From positions 5,676,501 to 5,740,500 of the forward strand of contig NZ_CP029693.1 in assembly GCF_003228315.1 (NCBI RefSeq): a stretch of 64,000 nt of DNA, given 5' to 3'. The notes under the pieces were generated by a model, which saw nothing but the letters and a program-made list of their open reading frames with translations, had not been told where the DNA came from and ran no database searches. Positions 35,067-43,171 of the stretch are shown piece after piece. How positions within the stretch are numbered: the stretch's first letter is position 1; each line of letters starts with the position of its first letter. Source of the DNA: Pseudomonas putida (GTDB lineage Bacteria; Pseudomonadota; Gammaproteobacteria; Pseudomonadales; Pseudomonadaceae). The translations under genes and the position numbers were made by a program.

Positions 35067-35989
35067 GCCGTCTGATGATTGAGGCGAGTACGCCGCTGTG
35101 TTTGTTGCAGGATGCCGGTCGATTCGGCGTGCGCCATCTGGGCGTGACCCAGGGCGGCGGGCTGGATTGGCGCTCGATGTCCTGGGCCAACTGGTTGCTG
35201 GGTAACGGGCTGGATGCTCCGGTGATCGAAATCACCTTGGGCGGCTTTACCGTGATTGCGGAGGATGATTGCGTACTGGCCTTGGCAGGTGCTGATCTAG
35301 GGGCGCTGCTGGACGGCGAACCACTGGCACCGTGGCGCAGCTTCAGGCTGGGCAAAGGGCAGCGTCTGCAATTTACCCAGCCCTTGCTTGGCGCGCGTGC
35401 CTACCTGGCAGCGCCGGGTGGCTTCGAGGCACCGAAGGTGCTGGGCAGCAGCGCCACGGTGGTTCGCGAAGAGTTGGGTGGCCTGGATGGCATGGGGCGG
35501 GCGCTGAGCAAGGGCGCACGGCTGAGCTATTCAGGCAACCCGGTGATGTTGCTGCGGGCGTTAACCCCGGAACAACAGCCGGACCTGACCTTGGATGCGC
35601 CTCTGGATTTGATACTCGGTGCACAAATCGGCGAATTCAGCGGCCAAAGCCTGTTCGATGCGTTCAACAGCGCGTGGAGCCTCGACAGCCGGGGCGACCG
35701 GATGGGAATTCGCCTGTTGGGCACGGCGTTGCAGTATCAGGGCAAGCCGATGATTTCCGAAGGTATTCCACTGGGGGCGGTGCAGGTGCCACCGGACGGG
35801 CAACCGATCGTGTTGCTCAATGATCGGCAGACCATTGGCGGGTATCCACGGCTGGGGGCGTTGACGCCATTGGCGTTGGCCCGGTTGGCGCAATGCCTGC
35901 CGGGGGCGCAGGTGCGGTTGCGGCCGGTGGTGCAGGAGGTTGCCCATCGGGAGCAGGTCGATTATTTGCAGCGTTTTTCAAACCGCTAG
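35063..35989 (+). CDS. pxpC: 5-oxoprolinase subunit PxpC
   Basis: Subunit C (KipA-like, biotin-dependent carboxyltransferase-type fold) of PxpABC, 308 residues. Marks are LLQDAGRFGVRHLGVTQGG, ALAGADLGALLDG, RAYLAAPGGFE and LLNDRQTIGGYPRLG. Its ATG overlaps the pxpB stop. A long perfect REP pair follows 4 bases after the stop and may terminate the operon. Confidence 0.93.
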   Translation: MSRLMIEASTPLCLLQDAGRFGVRHLGVTQGGGLDWRSMSWANWLLGNGLDAPVIEITLGGFTVIAEDDCVLALAGADLGALLDGEPLAPWRSFRLGKGQRLQFTQPLLGARAYLAAPGGFEAPKVLGSSATVVREELGGLDGMGRALSKGARLSYSGNPVMLLRALTPEQQPDLTLDAPLDLILGAQIGEFSGQSLFDAFNSAWSLDSRGDRMGIRLLGTALQYQGKPMISEGIPLGAVQVPPDGQPIVLLNDRQTIGGYPRLGALTPLALARLAQCLPGAQVRLRPVVQEVAHREQVDYLQRFSNR

Positions 35990-35992
35990 AAG

Positions 35993-36085
35993 CATCGCGG
36001 GCAAGCCTTGCTCCTACAGGATTTGAGCCGTGCCCAATAATTCCGGCACATTCAAATCCTGTAGGAGCAAGGCTTGCCCGCGATG
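35993..36085. repeat. REP pair with 34-base perfect arms
   Basis: CATCGCGGGCAAGCCTTGCT (start of the left arm, 35993-36026) is exactly complementary to the right arm 36052-36085. It lies between convergent pxpC and the VWA gene. It is the most perfect REP pair in the window. Confidence 0.9.
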
Positions 36086-36107
36086 GCGTCAGTCCCGACA
36101 ACCGAGA

Positions 36108-37286
36108 TTATTTGGAAAGAAACCGCATCCCTTCCTCCAACCCCCGCAACGTCAGCGGATACATCTGGTCCTCGATCAAATCCCGAACAATGTTGGTCGA
36201 CGAGGTATAGCCCCAAGTGTCTTTCGGGTACGGATTGATCCAGATGAGTTTCTTGTACTTCTCCTTGAAACGCTGCATCCACACATACCCGGCTTCTTCG
36301 TTCCAGTGCTCGACGCTGCCGCCGGGCTGGGTGATTTCGTAGGGCGCCATGGCGGCGTCGCCGATGAAGATCACTTTGTAGTCGGCGCCGTACTTGTGCA
36401 GCAGGTCCATGGTCGAAGTGCGCTCGGACGTGCGGCGCATGTTGTTCTTCCACACCGACTCATAAATGAAGTTGTGGAAGTAGAAGTACTCCAGGTGCTT
36501 GAACTCGGTCTTGCAGGCCGAGAACAGCTCCTCGCAGATCTTCACATGGGCGTCCATCGAGCCACCGATGTCGAACAGCAACAGCAGCTTGACGGTATTG
36601 CGCCGTTCCGGACGCATCTGGATGTTGAGCAATCCGGCGTCCTTGGCGGTGTGGTCGATGGTGCCGTCGATGTCCAGCTCTTCCGCCGCACCCTGGCGGG
36701 CAAACTTGCGCAGACGGCGCAGGGCGACCTTGATGTTGCGCGTGCCCAGTTCCACCGAGTCATCGAGGTTCTTGTATTCGCGCTGGTCCCAGACCTTGAC
36801 CGCCTTGCCCTGGCGCTTGCCGGCGTCGCCGACCCGAATGCCTTCCGGGTTGAAACCGCCGGAGCCGAACGGGCTGGTGCCACCGGTGCCGATCCACTTG
36901 TTGCCGCCGGCATGGCGTTCCTTCTGTTCTTCCAGGCGTTTCTTGAACTCTTCGATCAGCTTGTCCAGGCCGCCAAGGGACTGGATCGCCGCCCGCTCTT
37001 CGTCGGTCAGGGATCGCTCGAATTCCTTGCGCAGCCAGTCTTCGGGAATCAGCGCCTGCAGGTGATCGTCGAGTTTATCCAGGCCGTTGAAGTAGGCACC
37101 GAAAGCCCGGTCGAACTTGTCGAAATGGCGTTCGTCCTTGACCAGGATCGCCCGGGACAAGTAGTAAAACTCGTCCATGTCGGCGAAGGTCACGCGCTGC
37201 TTGAGCGCGTTGATCAGGTCCAGCAACTCGCGCACCGACACCGGCACCTTGGCTGCACGCATTTCATTGAACAGATTGAGCAACAT
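36108..37286 (-). CDS. VWA domain protein (CoxE-like), partner of MoxR ATPase
   Basis: A 392-residue cytoplasmic protein with a C-terminal von Willebrand A domain. The metal-site loop reads LLFDIGGSMDAH, so the usual DxSxS is DxGxS. The N-terminal half is helical and charged (FKKRLEEQKERHAGG). It lies 25 bases downstream of a MoxR-type AAA ATPase on the same strand; such MoxR/VWA pairs act as chaperones that insert metals or remodel complexes. The client is unknown. Confidence 0.88.
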   Translation of the reverse strand: MLLNLFNEMRAAKVPVSVRELLDLINALKQRVTFADMDEFYYLSRAILVKDERHFDKFDRAFGAYFNGLDKLDDHLQALIPEDWLRKEFERSLTDEERAAIQSLGGLDKLIEEFKKRLEEQKERHAGGNKWIGTGGTSPFGSGGFNPEGIRVGDAGKRQGKAVKVWDQREYKNLDDSVELGTRNIKVALRRLRKFARQGAAEELDIDGTIDHTAKDAGLLNIQMRPERRNTVKLLLLFDIGGSMDAHVKICEELFSACKTEFKHLEYFYFHNFIYESVWKNNMRRTSERTSTMDLLHKYGADYKVIFIGDAAMAPYEITQPGGSVEHWNEEAGYVWMQRFKEKYKKLIWINPYPKDTWGYTSSTNIVRDLIEDQMYPLTLRGLEEGMRFLSK

Positions 37287-37311
37287 GGCGTTGACCCTTG
37301 GTTAGCGGTAC

Positions 37312-38157
37312 TTAGCGAGAGCCGCGACGGCTCATGAACGCCAGGCGCTCAAGCAATTGCACGTCCTGTTCGTTTTTCACCAGGGCACCGGCCAGGGGCG
37401 GGATAGCCTTGGTCGGATCGCGTTCGCGCAGTACCGCTTCGCCAATGTTGTCGGCCATCAGCAGCTTCAGCCAATCCACCAGTTCGGAGGTCGAAGGCTT
37501 CTTCTTCAGGCCCGGCACCTTGCGTACGTCGAAGAACACGTCCAGTGCTTCGCTGACCAGGTCTTTCTTGATGTCCGGGTAGTGAACATCAACGATTTTC
37601 TGCAGGGTGGTGCGGTCGGGGAAGGCGATGTAGTGGAAGAAGCAGCGGCGCAGGAAAGCGTCCGGCAGCTCTTTCTCGTTGTTGGAGGTAATGATGATGA
37701 TCGGACGCTTCTTGGCCTTGATGGTCTCGTCGATCTCGTAGACGTAGAACTCCATCTTGTCGAGTTCTTGCAGCAAGTCGTTGGGAAACTCGATGTCGGC
37801 CTTGTCGATCTCGTCGATCAGCAGGATCACCCGCTCCTCGGACTCGAAGGCTTCCCAGAGCTTGCCCTTTTTCAGGTAGTTGCGAACGTCGTGAACCTTG
37901 TCCACGCCCAGTTGCGAATCGCGCAGGCGGCTGACCGCGTCGTACTCGTACAGGCCCTGATGGGCCTTGGTGGTGGATTTGATGTGCCAGGTAATCAGCT
38001 TGGCGCCAAAGGATTCGGCCAGTTGCTCGGCGAGCATGGTTTTGCCGGTGCCGGGTTCGCCCTTGACCAGCAGTGGCCGCTCCAGGGTGATGGCGGCGTT
38101 GACCGCCAGCTTCAGGTCATCGGTGGCGACGTAGGCCTGGGTGCCTTCGAACTTCAT
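37312..38157 (-). CDS. MoxR-family AAA+ ATPase
   Basis: A 281-residue AAA+ protein with Walker A GEPGTGKTMLAEQ (about residues 33-45), Walker B ILLIDEIDKAD, sensor 1 IIIITSNNEKELP and arginine finger AFLRRCFFHYI. It is the upstream partner of the VWA gene. The pair probably remodels or matures an unidentified protein complex. Confidence 0.93.
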   Translation of the reverse strand: MKFEGTQAYVATDDLKLAVNAAITLERPLLVKGEPGTGKTMLAEQLAESFGAKLITWHIKSTTKAHQGLYEYDAVSRLRDSQLGVDKVHDVRNYLKKGKLWEAFESEERVILLIDEIDKADIEFPNDLLQELDKMEFYVYEIDETIKAKKRPIIIITSNNEKELPDAFLRRCFFHYIAFPDRTTLQKIVDVHYPDIKKDLVSEALDVFFDVRKVPGLKKKPSTSELVDWLKLLMADNIGEAVLRERDPTKAIPPLAGALVKNEQDVQLLERLAFMSRRGSR

Positions 38158-38314
38158 CTGCTAAATCCTCGAACGGTAAATGCCGGCCTGAGCGAGGCAG
38201 GGCGGGGCGCAATAAGGCGCAACAAAATGGTCAGCCCCGACTATAACGCGGCGCCCGGTCGACTGTGAACGCAGACGGCTTATTCAGTCTCTGAATGGAG
38301 CGTCACATCTTGAC

Positions 38315-39391
38315 TCAGCCCGCATCCGGCTTCGGTCGTTCATAGCGGGCATTGAACGCCTGGATGAAGCCATTGCGTAAAATCTGCAAAAACGCTTCGA
38401 ACGCGCTGATATCTCGCTGGTGGACGCTGCCACTGAGCTCGACGCGCGTGGCGAACTGGTTTTTACCCTGGTTCTTCAGGACGGTTTCAGTCCCTCCCAC
38501 CAGGGCTTCCCACACCGAACGGAACAGACTCTTTTTCTCGTTTTCCACGTCCTGCTGCCAATTGAATACATCGACGTCGCGCAGCAGCGGTTTGATATAG
38601 CCGGTCAGGCGGCCTTTTTTGGAGTCGGCTTCGATGACTACATCACCGTGGCCTGCATTGAAATCGAACTTGCCGTAGGCCGAGGCAAAGTCATTCAGGC
38701 GCTTGAGTTCGATGTTCATGGCGCGCAAGCGAAATTCAAAGTCTTCGAAGTTGCTCAGCGGGTCGAATGTGGCGCTGGTTTCCAGCGGCGCATGGCCCAG
38801 CAACAGGGCCTTGCCTTCAAAACGGGCGTCGCGCTTGCCTTGGGTGTCGACCACGTTGGTCAGGTTGTAGATGTGGGCGTTGACCTTCGTGGCGTTCATG
38901 TTCACGGGTGGTTTGGAGTTGAAGTTGCGAAAGCTGATTTTGCCGTCGTCGATCCGAACATCGTCCAGTGTGATGGGCAGCAGTTTTCCCAGTTGGGCGC
39001 GCCAGTCGGTGCCTTGACCGGTTTGCGAGTTTTGCTTGTTGGCGCCACCGTCGACGAAGTTCACTTCGGGTTTGACGAATTTCACCCTGGCCACCACGGC
39101 ATGGTCATGCCAGAGCGAATGCCAGCTGACCGAAAGATCGATCAATGGTGCATCGACGAAAGGGACCGGTACTTTCCCTTCGACCTTGACGATTTTCAGG
39201 CCATTGATTTTGTAGGCCCCGCGCCACAAGGCCAGGTCCACGTCGGCGATCTGGCCGCGGTAGTCGCCCATGTTCGCCAGCCGGTCATTTAGGTAGTCGC
39301 GCACCAGAAAGGGCAGGGCGAAGTGCAGGGCAATCAGCAGCGCAACGAAGCCGACGAGGGTCCACAGAGGCCAGCTGTATCGACGTTTCAT
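38315..39391 (-). CDS. DUF748 domain protein (AsmA-like)
   Basis: A 358-residue protein with one N-terminal membrane anchor (WPLWTLVGFVALLIALHFAL) and a long beta-rich periplasmic part (DVDLALWRGAYKINGLKIVK, DDVRIDDGKISFRNF), matching DUF748, which is related to AsmA-like lipid-transport proteins. It starts at the ATG of MKRRYSW and is divergent from cysK. Function is uncertain; a role in envelope lipid handling is an inference from the family. Confidence 0.8.
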   Translation of the reverse strand: MKRRYSWPLWTLVGFVALLIALHFALPFLVRDYLNDRLANMGDYRGQIADVDLALWRGAYKINGLKIVKVEGKVPVPFVDAPLIDLSVSWHSLWHDHAVVARVKFVKPEVNFVDGGANKQNSQTGQGTDWRAQLGKLLPITLDDVRIDDGKISFRNFNSKPPVNMNATKVNAHIYNLTNVVDTQGKRDARFEGKALLLGHAPLETSATFDPLSNFEDFEFRLRAMNIELKRLNDFASAYGKFDFNAGHGDVVIEADSKKGRLTGYIKPLLRDVDVFNWQQDVENEKKSLFRSVWEALVGGTETVLKNQGKNQFATRVELSGSVHQRDISAFEAFLQILRNGFIQAFNARYERPKPDAG

Positions 39392-39518
39392 GCTCGCAAT
39401 TCTCTGGCAATCTAAAGCCATTGACTGCGCTGATAACCGGACGTTCGACCGACTGGACGACCACGGGCAACAGGCTTACCTTTGTGCGCTTATCAAATGC
39501 TGTATCAAGGACCCCGTC

Positions 39519-40493
39519 ATGAGCCGTATTTTCGCTGACAACGCCCACTCCATCGGCAATACGCCGCTGGTGCAGATCAACCGCATCGCACCGCGCGGTG
39601 TGACCATCCTGGCCAAGATCGAAGGGCGTAACCCGGGGTATTCGGTCAAGTGCCGGATTGGCGCGAACATGATCTGGGACGCCGAAAGCACCGGCAAGCT
39701 CAAGCCTGGCATGACCATTGTCGAACCGACTTCCGGTAATACCGGTATTGGCCTGGCCTTCGTCGCGGCGGCTCGGGGCTACAAATTGATGTTGACCATG
39801 CCTTCGTCCATGAGCATCGAGCGACGCAAGGTGCTCAAGGCGCTGGGAGCGGAACTGGTGCTGACCGAGCCGGCCAAGGGCATGAAAGGCGCGATCGAGA
39901 AGGCCGGTGAAATCGTTGCCAGCGATCCTTCCAAATACTTCATGCCGGCACAGTTCGATAACCCTGCCAACCCGGCCATCCATGAAAAAACCACCGGTCC
40001 CGAGATCTGGAACGACACCGACGGCGCGGTTGACGTGCTGGTGGCAGGTGTCGGGACAGGCGGAACCATCACCGGTGTATCGCGGTATATCAAGAATACC
40101 CAGGGCAAACCGATTCTCTCGGTGGCGGTGGAGCCCATGGTTTCGCCAGTGATCACCCAGGCGTTGGCCGGTGAAGAGATCAAGCCAAGCCCGCACAAGA
40201 TCCAGGGGATCGGTGCCGGTTTTGTGCCGAAGAATCTGGATCTGTCGATCGTCGATCGGGTGGAGCTGGTCAGTGACGAAGAGTCCAAGGCCATGGCCCT
40301 GCGCCTGATGCAGGAGGAAGGCATCCTGTGTGGCATCTCTTGCGGCGCGGCAATGGCGGTGGCGGTGCGCCTGGCCGAGACTCCGGAAATGCAGGGCAAG
40401 ACCATCGTCGTGATCCTGCCGGACTCCGGGGAGCGTTACCTCTCGAGCATGCTATTCAGCGACTTGTTCACCGACCAGGAAAATCAGCAGTAA
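39519..40493 (+). CDS. cysK: Cysteine synthase A
   Basis: PLP enzyme making cysteine from O-acetylserine and sulfide. It is 324 residues. The PLP lysine lies in NPGYSVKCRIGANMIWD, followed by VEPTSGNTGIGLA and the phosphate-binding loop GVGTGGTITGVSRYIK. The whole length follows E. coli CysK closely (opening SRIFADNAHSIGNTPLVQ, ending SGERYLSSMLFSDLFT), so it is CysK and not CysM. I start at the ATG at 39519; the longer frame overlaps the divergent DUF748 gene. Confidence 0.95.
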   Translation: MSRIFADNAHSIGNTPLVQINRIAPRGVTILAKIEGRNPGYSVKCRIGANMIWDAESTGKLKPGMTIVEPTSGNTGIGLAFVAAARGYKLMLTMPSSMSIERRKVLKALGAELVLTEPAKGMKGAIEKAGEIVASDPSKYFMPAQFDNPANPAIHEKTTGPEIWNDTDGAVDVLVAGVGTGGTITGVSRYIKNTQGKPILSVAVEPMVSPVITQALAGEEIKPSPHKIQGIGAGFVPKNLDLSIVDRVELVSDEESKAMALRLMQEEGILCGISCGAAMAVAVRLAETPEMQGKTIVVILPDSGERYLSSMLFSDLFTDQENQQ

Positions 40494-40509
40494 GATTTTG
40501 ACGATAGGC

Positions 40510-40536
40510 CGCTGTGGTGCAGGATTCACCACAGCG
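40510..40536 (+). terminator. Hairpin downstream of cysK
   Basis: CGCTGTGGTG and CACCACAGCG form a perfect 10-base stem with a 7-base loop, 17 bases after the cysK stop. The following TTGGGCTTTCG is a poor T-tract, so termination efficiency is uncertain. Confidence 0.55.
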
Positions 40537-40726
40537 TTGGGCTTTCGAAGGCGAATCAGAACAGCCAATGTTCAGCGGTCACGTGTTAAGAAAGGCTTTA
40601 TTGCGCATTTAATGATACTGAATGTTGCAGAAGGCAGTTTTTCCCCGAAGTCGGTCGTGTTTATATGGCTGCTGCAATGCCGGGCGAATGGTGTTGTGCA
40701 AAGCGTTTATTACCAAGGAGTTGTAG

Positions 40727-41665
40727 ATGACTGTATCCCTTGCCGCGAAGGCGTCGTTGTTGCTGCTGTTTATCGGCAGCACCCTCTATGTGCATTTGCG
40801 TGGCAAGGCGCGATTGCCGGTACTTCGTCAGTTCGTCAATCATTCGGCATTGTTCGCTCCCTATAACGCCTTGATGTACCTGTTCTCCGGCGTTCCTTCC
40901 AAACCTTATCTTGATCGCAGCAAGTTTCCTGAACTTGACGTGCTCAAGGACAATTGGGAGGTCATTCGCGACGAAGCGATGCATCTGTTCGACGAGGGTT
41001 ATATCCGCGCTGCGGAGAAGAATAATGACGCCGGTTTTGGTTCGTTCTTCAAGAAAGGCTGGAAGCGTTTCTACCTCAAGTGGTACGACAAACCCCTGCC
41101 TTCGGCCGAGCTGCTGTGCCCGAAAACCGTGGAGCTTGTTAGCGCTATTCCGAACGTCAAGGGCGCCATGTTTGCGCTGTTGCCGGGCGGGAGTCACCTC
41201 AATCCCCACCGCGATCCGTTTGCCGGGTCGCTGCGTTATCACCTGGGTCTCTCGACACCCAACTCCGATGACTGTCGAATCTTTGTCGACGGCCAGGTTT
41301 ACGCCTGGCGCGACGGTGAGGATGTAATGTTCGATGAGACTTACGTGCACTGGGTCAAGAACGAAACCGACAAGACCCGGGTCATCCTGTTTTGCGACAT
41401 TGAGCGGCCGCTGAGCAATCGCCTGATGACCCGCATCAATCGCTCGATCAGCGCTTTTCTGGGGCGCGCCACCGCACCGCAGAACCTGGACGATGAGCGA
41501 GTGGGCGGGATCAACAGGGCCTATGCCTGGAGCAAGAACTCCAGCGACAAGGTCAGTGGCGTGGTCAAGCAGTGGAAGCGTCGTAATCCCAAGGCTTACA
41601 GGGTTTTGCGACCAATACTGGCGGTGGTAGTGCTGGCTGGCCTGATCTATTGGCTGTTTGGCTGA
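40727..41665 (+). CDS. lpxO: Lipid A hydroxylase LpxO (aspartyl/asparaginyl beta-hydroxylase family)
   Basis: Fe(II)/2-oxoglutarate dioxygenase that 2-hydroxylates a secondary acyl chain of lipid A. The 312-residue product has an N-terminal membrane helix (LLLLFIGSTLYVHLRG), the iron ligands in NPHRDPFAGSLRYHLGL and ETYVHWVKNETDKTRVILF (2-OG-binding Arg region), and a C-terminal hydrophobic helix (AVVVLAGLIYWLFG). AAGGAG precedes the ATG. It borders the O-antigen locus and, with the EptA-like protein, is the second lipid A modifier in this window. Confidence 0.92.
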   Translation: MTVSLAAKASLLLLFIGSTLYVHLRGKARLPVLRQFVNHSALFAPYNALMYLFSGVPSKPYLDRSKFPELDVLKDNWEVIRDEAMHLFDEGYIRAAEKNNDAGFGSFFKKGWKRFYLKWYDKPLPSAELLCPKTVELVSAIPNVKGAMFALLPGGSHLNPHRDPFAGSLRYHLGLSTPNSDDCRIFVDGQVYAWRDGEDVMFDETYVHWVKNETDKTRVILFCDIERPLSNRLMTRINRSISAFLGRATAPQNLDDERVGGINRAYAWSKNSSDKVSGVVKQWKRRNPKAYRVLRPILAVVVLAGLIYWLFG

Positions 41666-41689
41666 GCGACAGCTACTTCACACGTAAAG

Positions 41690-41723
41690 AATAGGGATCG
41701 TCTTCAGGCGATCCCTATTTTGG
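41690..41723 (+). terminator. Rho-independent terminator after lpxO
   Basis: AATAGGGATCG and CGATCCCTATT form an 11-base stem around TCTTCAGG, followed by TT. The A-rich left flank may let it act on both strands. It marks the left edge of the polysaccharide locus. Confidence 0.85.
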
Positions 41724-42181
41724 AATTTGTGGGAACTTTCTTACAAATTTGTAGTATCATTCTCCCCCGCAAATGCCATCATGTTTCAAGGTGTTTGCTC
41801 AGAGCCCGCCGCAGAGCAGGCCTGCACCCCGGCACCCCTTGCCATTAAAACCTTCGAACACCTTGCTTGCCCGCCTTTGTCCCCGGAGCTGGTTCGTTAT
41901 TACATGGAGTTTTTGTATGTCCACTGTTCAAAAAACTACCCAAGCCATTCCCGAAGTCAGTGAGCCTCGCTGGGTGTCATTGCGCTGAGTTGCCTTGCCG
42001 CAAGCGCAGTGCGATACGCGACCTTGCTCGTTGCATCGGTGCCTTATTAAACGCATCGATGTGTGAGATGAAGGTAATCATTGAGTAGTTGTTTTGACAG
42101 ATCGACCTCGCATCACGTTGATTTCATCCCAAAAATGCTGATCAACATCGATAATTGTCGAACACAGGGAAGGAATTTTTT
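41724..42181 (+). promoter_or_regulatory. Long leader region of the polysaccharide locus
   Basis: A 458-base stretch before the first glycosyltransferase with no convincing full-length gene. It starts AT-rich, with the palindrome ACAAATTTGT (41743-41752) and a possible promoter around GTAGTATCAT, then becomes GC-rich (41790-41900), then AT-rich again. A 23-codon ORF with a good ribosome site lies inside (listed separately). Such long untranslated leaders are common upstream of O-antigen operons, but I see no clear JUMPstart/ops element. Confidence 0.5.
41917..41988 (+). CDS. Short ORF in O-antigen leader (leader peptide or gene remnant)
   Basis: ATG at 41917 with GGAG at 41906-41909 encodes 23 residues beginning MSTVQKTTQAIPEVSEPRW, then TGA. 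The initiation region looks real (RBS spacing 7, purine-rich start), but the product is too short to classify. It may be a translated leader that controls the operon, or the first codons of a gene lost when the locus was replaced. No tandem codon run suggests amino-acid attenuation. Confidence 0.35.
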   Translation: MSTVQKTTQAIPEVSEPRWVSLR

Positions 42182-43168
42182 GTGGGTATTCAGGAATCCA
42201 GTGTTCTGCGGGCTTGCATCAGTTCAACGTTAAGCCAATACGAGACTACCGACGAAGTCGCGGTACTGATGTGTTCATACAATGGCGCATCATTTATTTC
42301 GGAACAGTTGGCGTCTATCCAACGGCAGACTCACCGTAACTGGAGTGTCTATGTTTCCGATGATGGCTCTCAAGACCAAACGCTGGCGATCCTGCAGGCA
42401 ACAATCAAGCAGTGGAAACCCGGGCGCCTCCAGGTTTTTGAAGGACCTCGTCGAGGTTTTGTTGCCAACTTTCTTTCCCTGACCTGCCGCCCAGATATCA
42501 GAGCCAATTTTTATGCGTGGGCCGATCAGGACGATGTCTGGAAAGACGATAAGCTCGAAAAGGCGCTTGCCTGGCTAAAGACGATTCCCTCGCATATTCC
42601 AGCGCTTTACTGTGGCCGTACCGAGCTTATCTGTGAGTCCGGGACGCCGTTTGGCTATTCACCCCGGTTTGTACTTGCACCGCATTTCTCCAATGCACTG
42701 GTTCAAAACATTGGTGGTGGCAACACCATGGTGTTTAACCAGGCAGCGCGCGAACTACTCCAGGAAGCAGGCGACCAGATCGATGTCCCTTCTCATGACT
42801 GGTGGGCGTATCAACTGATTTCCGGTGTGGGCGGGGCTGTCCACTATGACCCGGTTCCCACTGTGCTATACCGTCAACATGATGAAAATGTGGTCGGAAC
42901 GAATTCCGATTGGAAGGCGCGAATCAAGCGTTTGCGCATGGCCTTCCAGGGACACTTTCATCGGTGGAATACCCAAAATATCAATGCGCTGGAGTCCATG
43001 CACCATCGACTGAGTCAAGAGCATCGCAAGAAGCTCGACGAGTTCAAGGTGGCTCGAGCCCAATCACTTCCTTTAAGGATCCTGGGGTTCAAGCGTGCTG
43101 GTTTGTATCGACAAACCCTGCTTGGAAACCTGGGGTTGATCCTCGCAACTTTACTGAAAAAGATTTGA
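42182..43168 (+). CDS. Glycosyltransferase family 2 (rhamnosyltransferase-like)
   Basis: A 328-residue GT-A enzyme: VAVLMCSYNGASFISEQLAS at the start of the fold, VYVSDDGSQDQTL, the metal-binding YAWADQDDVWKDDKLEKAL, and a catalytic-base region HDWWAYQLISGVGG. The profile fits RfbF/WbbM-like rhamnosyltransferases. I start it at GTG at 42182 with AAGGA 8 bases upstream; the open frame begins earlier at a TTG without a ribosome site. It leads the operon into rmlB, 3 bases downstream, so it may use the dTDP-rhamnose made by rmlBDAC. Confidence 0.85.
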   Translation: MGIQESSVLRACISSTLSQYETTDEVAVLMCSYNGASFISEQLASIQRQTHRNWSVYVSDDGSQDQTLAILQATIKQWKPGRLQVFEGPRRGFVANFLSLTCRPDIRANFYAWADQDDVWKDDKLEKALAWLKTIPSHIPALYCGRTELICESGTPFGYSPRFVLAPHFSNALVQNIGGGNTMVFNQAARELLQEAGDQIDVPSHDWWAYQLISGVGGAVHYDPVPTVLYRQHDENVVGTNSDWKARIKRLRMAFQGHFHRWNTQNINALESMHHRLSQEHRKKLDEFKVARAQSLPLRILGFKRAGLYRQTLLGNLGLILATLLKKI

Positions 43169-43171
43169 AAA

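Noticed and set aside
20863..36085. Repeated short palindromic units considered as a CRISPR array
   Set aside because: They are dispersed singly between genes as inverted pairs, with no regular direct repeats or spacers and no cas genes.
36030..37337. Plus-strand frame of 435 codons opposite the VWA gene
   Set aside because: Antisense shadow; the VWA protein on the minus strand has recognisable domains and operon context with the MoxR gene.
39519..40493. Cysteine synthase B (CysM)
   Set aside because: Length and near-continuous similarity to E. coli CysK (opening, PLP region, SGERYLS ending) point to CysK.
41733..41759. GAACTT upstream of the O-antigen operon as an AlgU promoter
   Set aside because: The -35 box is perfect, but at a 16-base spacing the -10 reads TATCA, not TCTGA-like; one matching hexamer is not enough.
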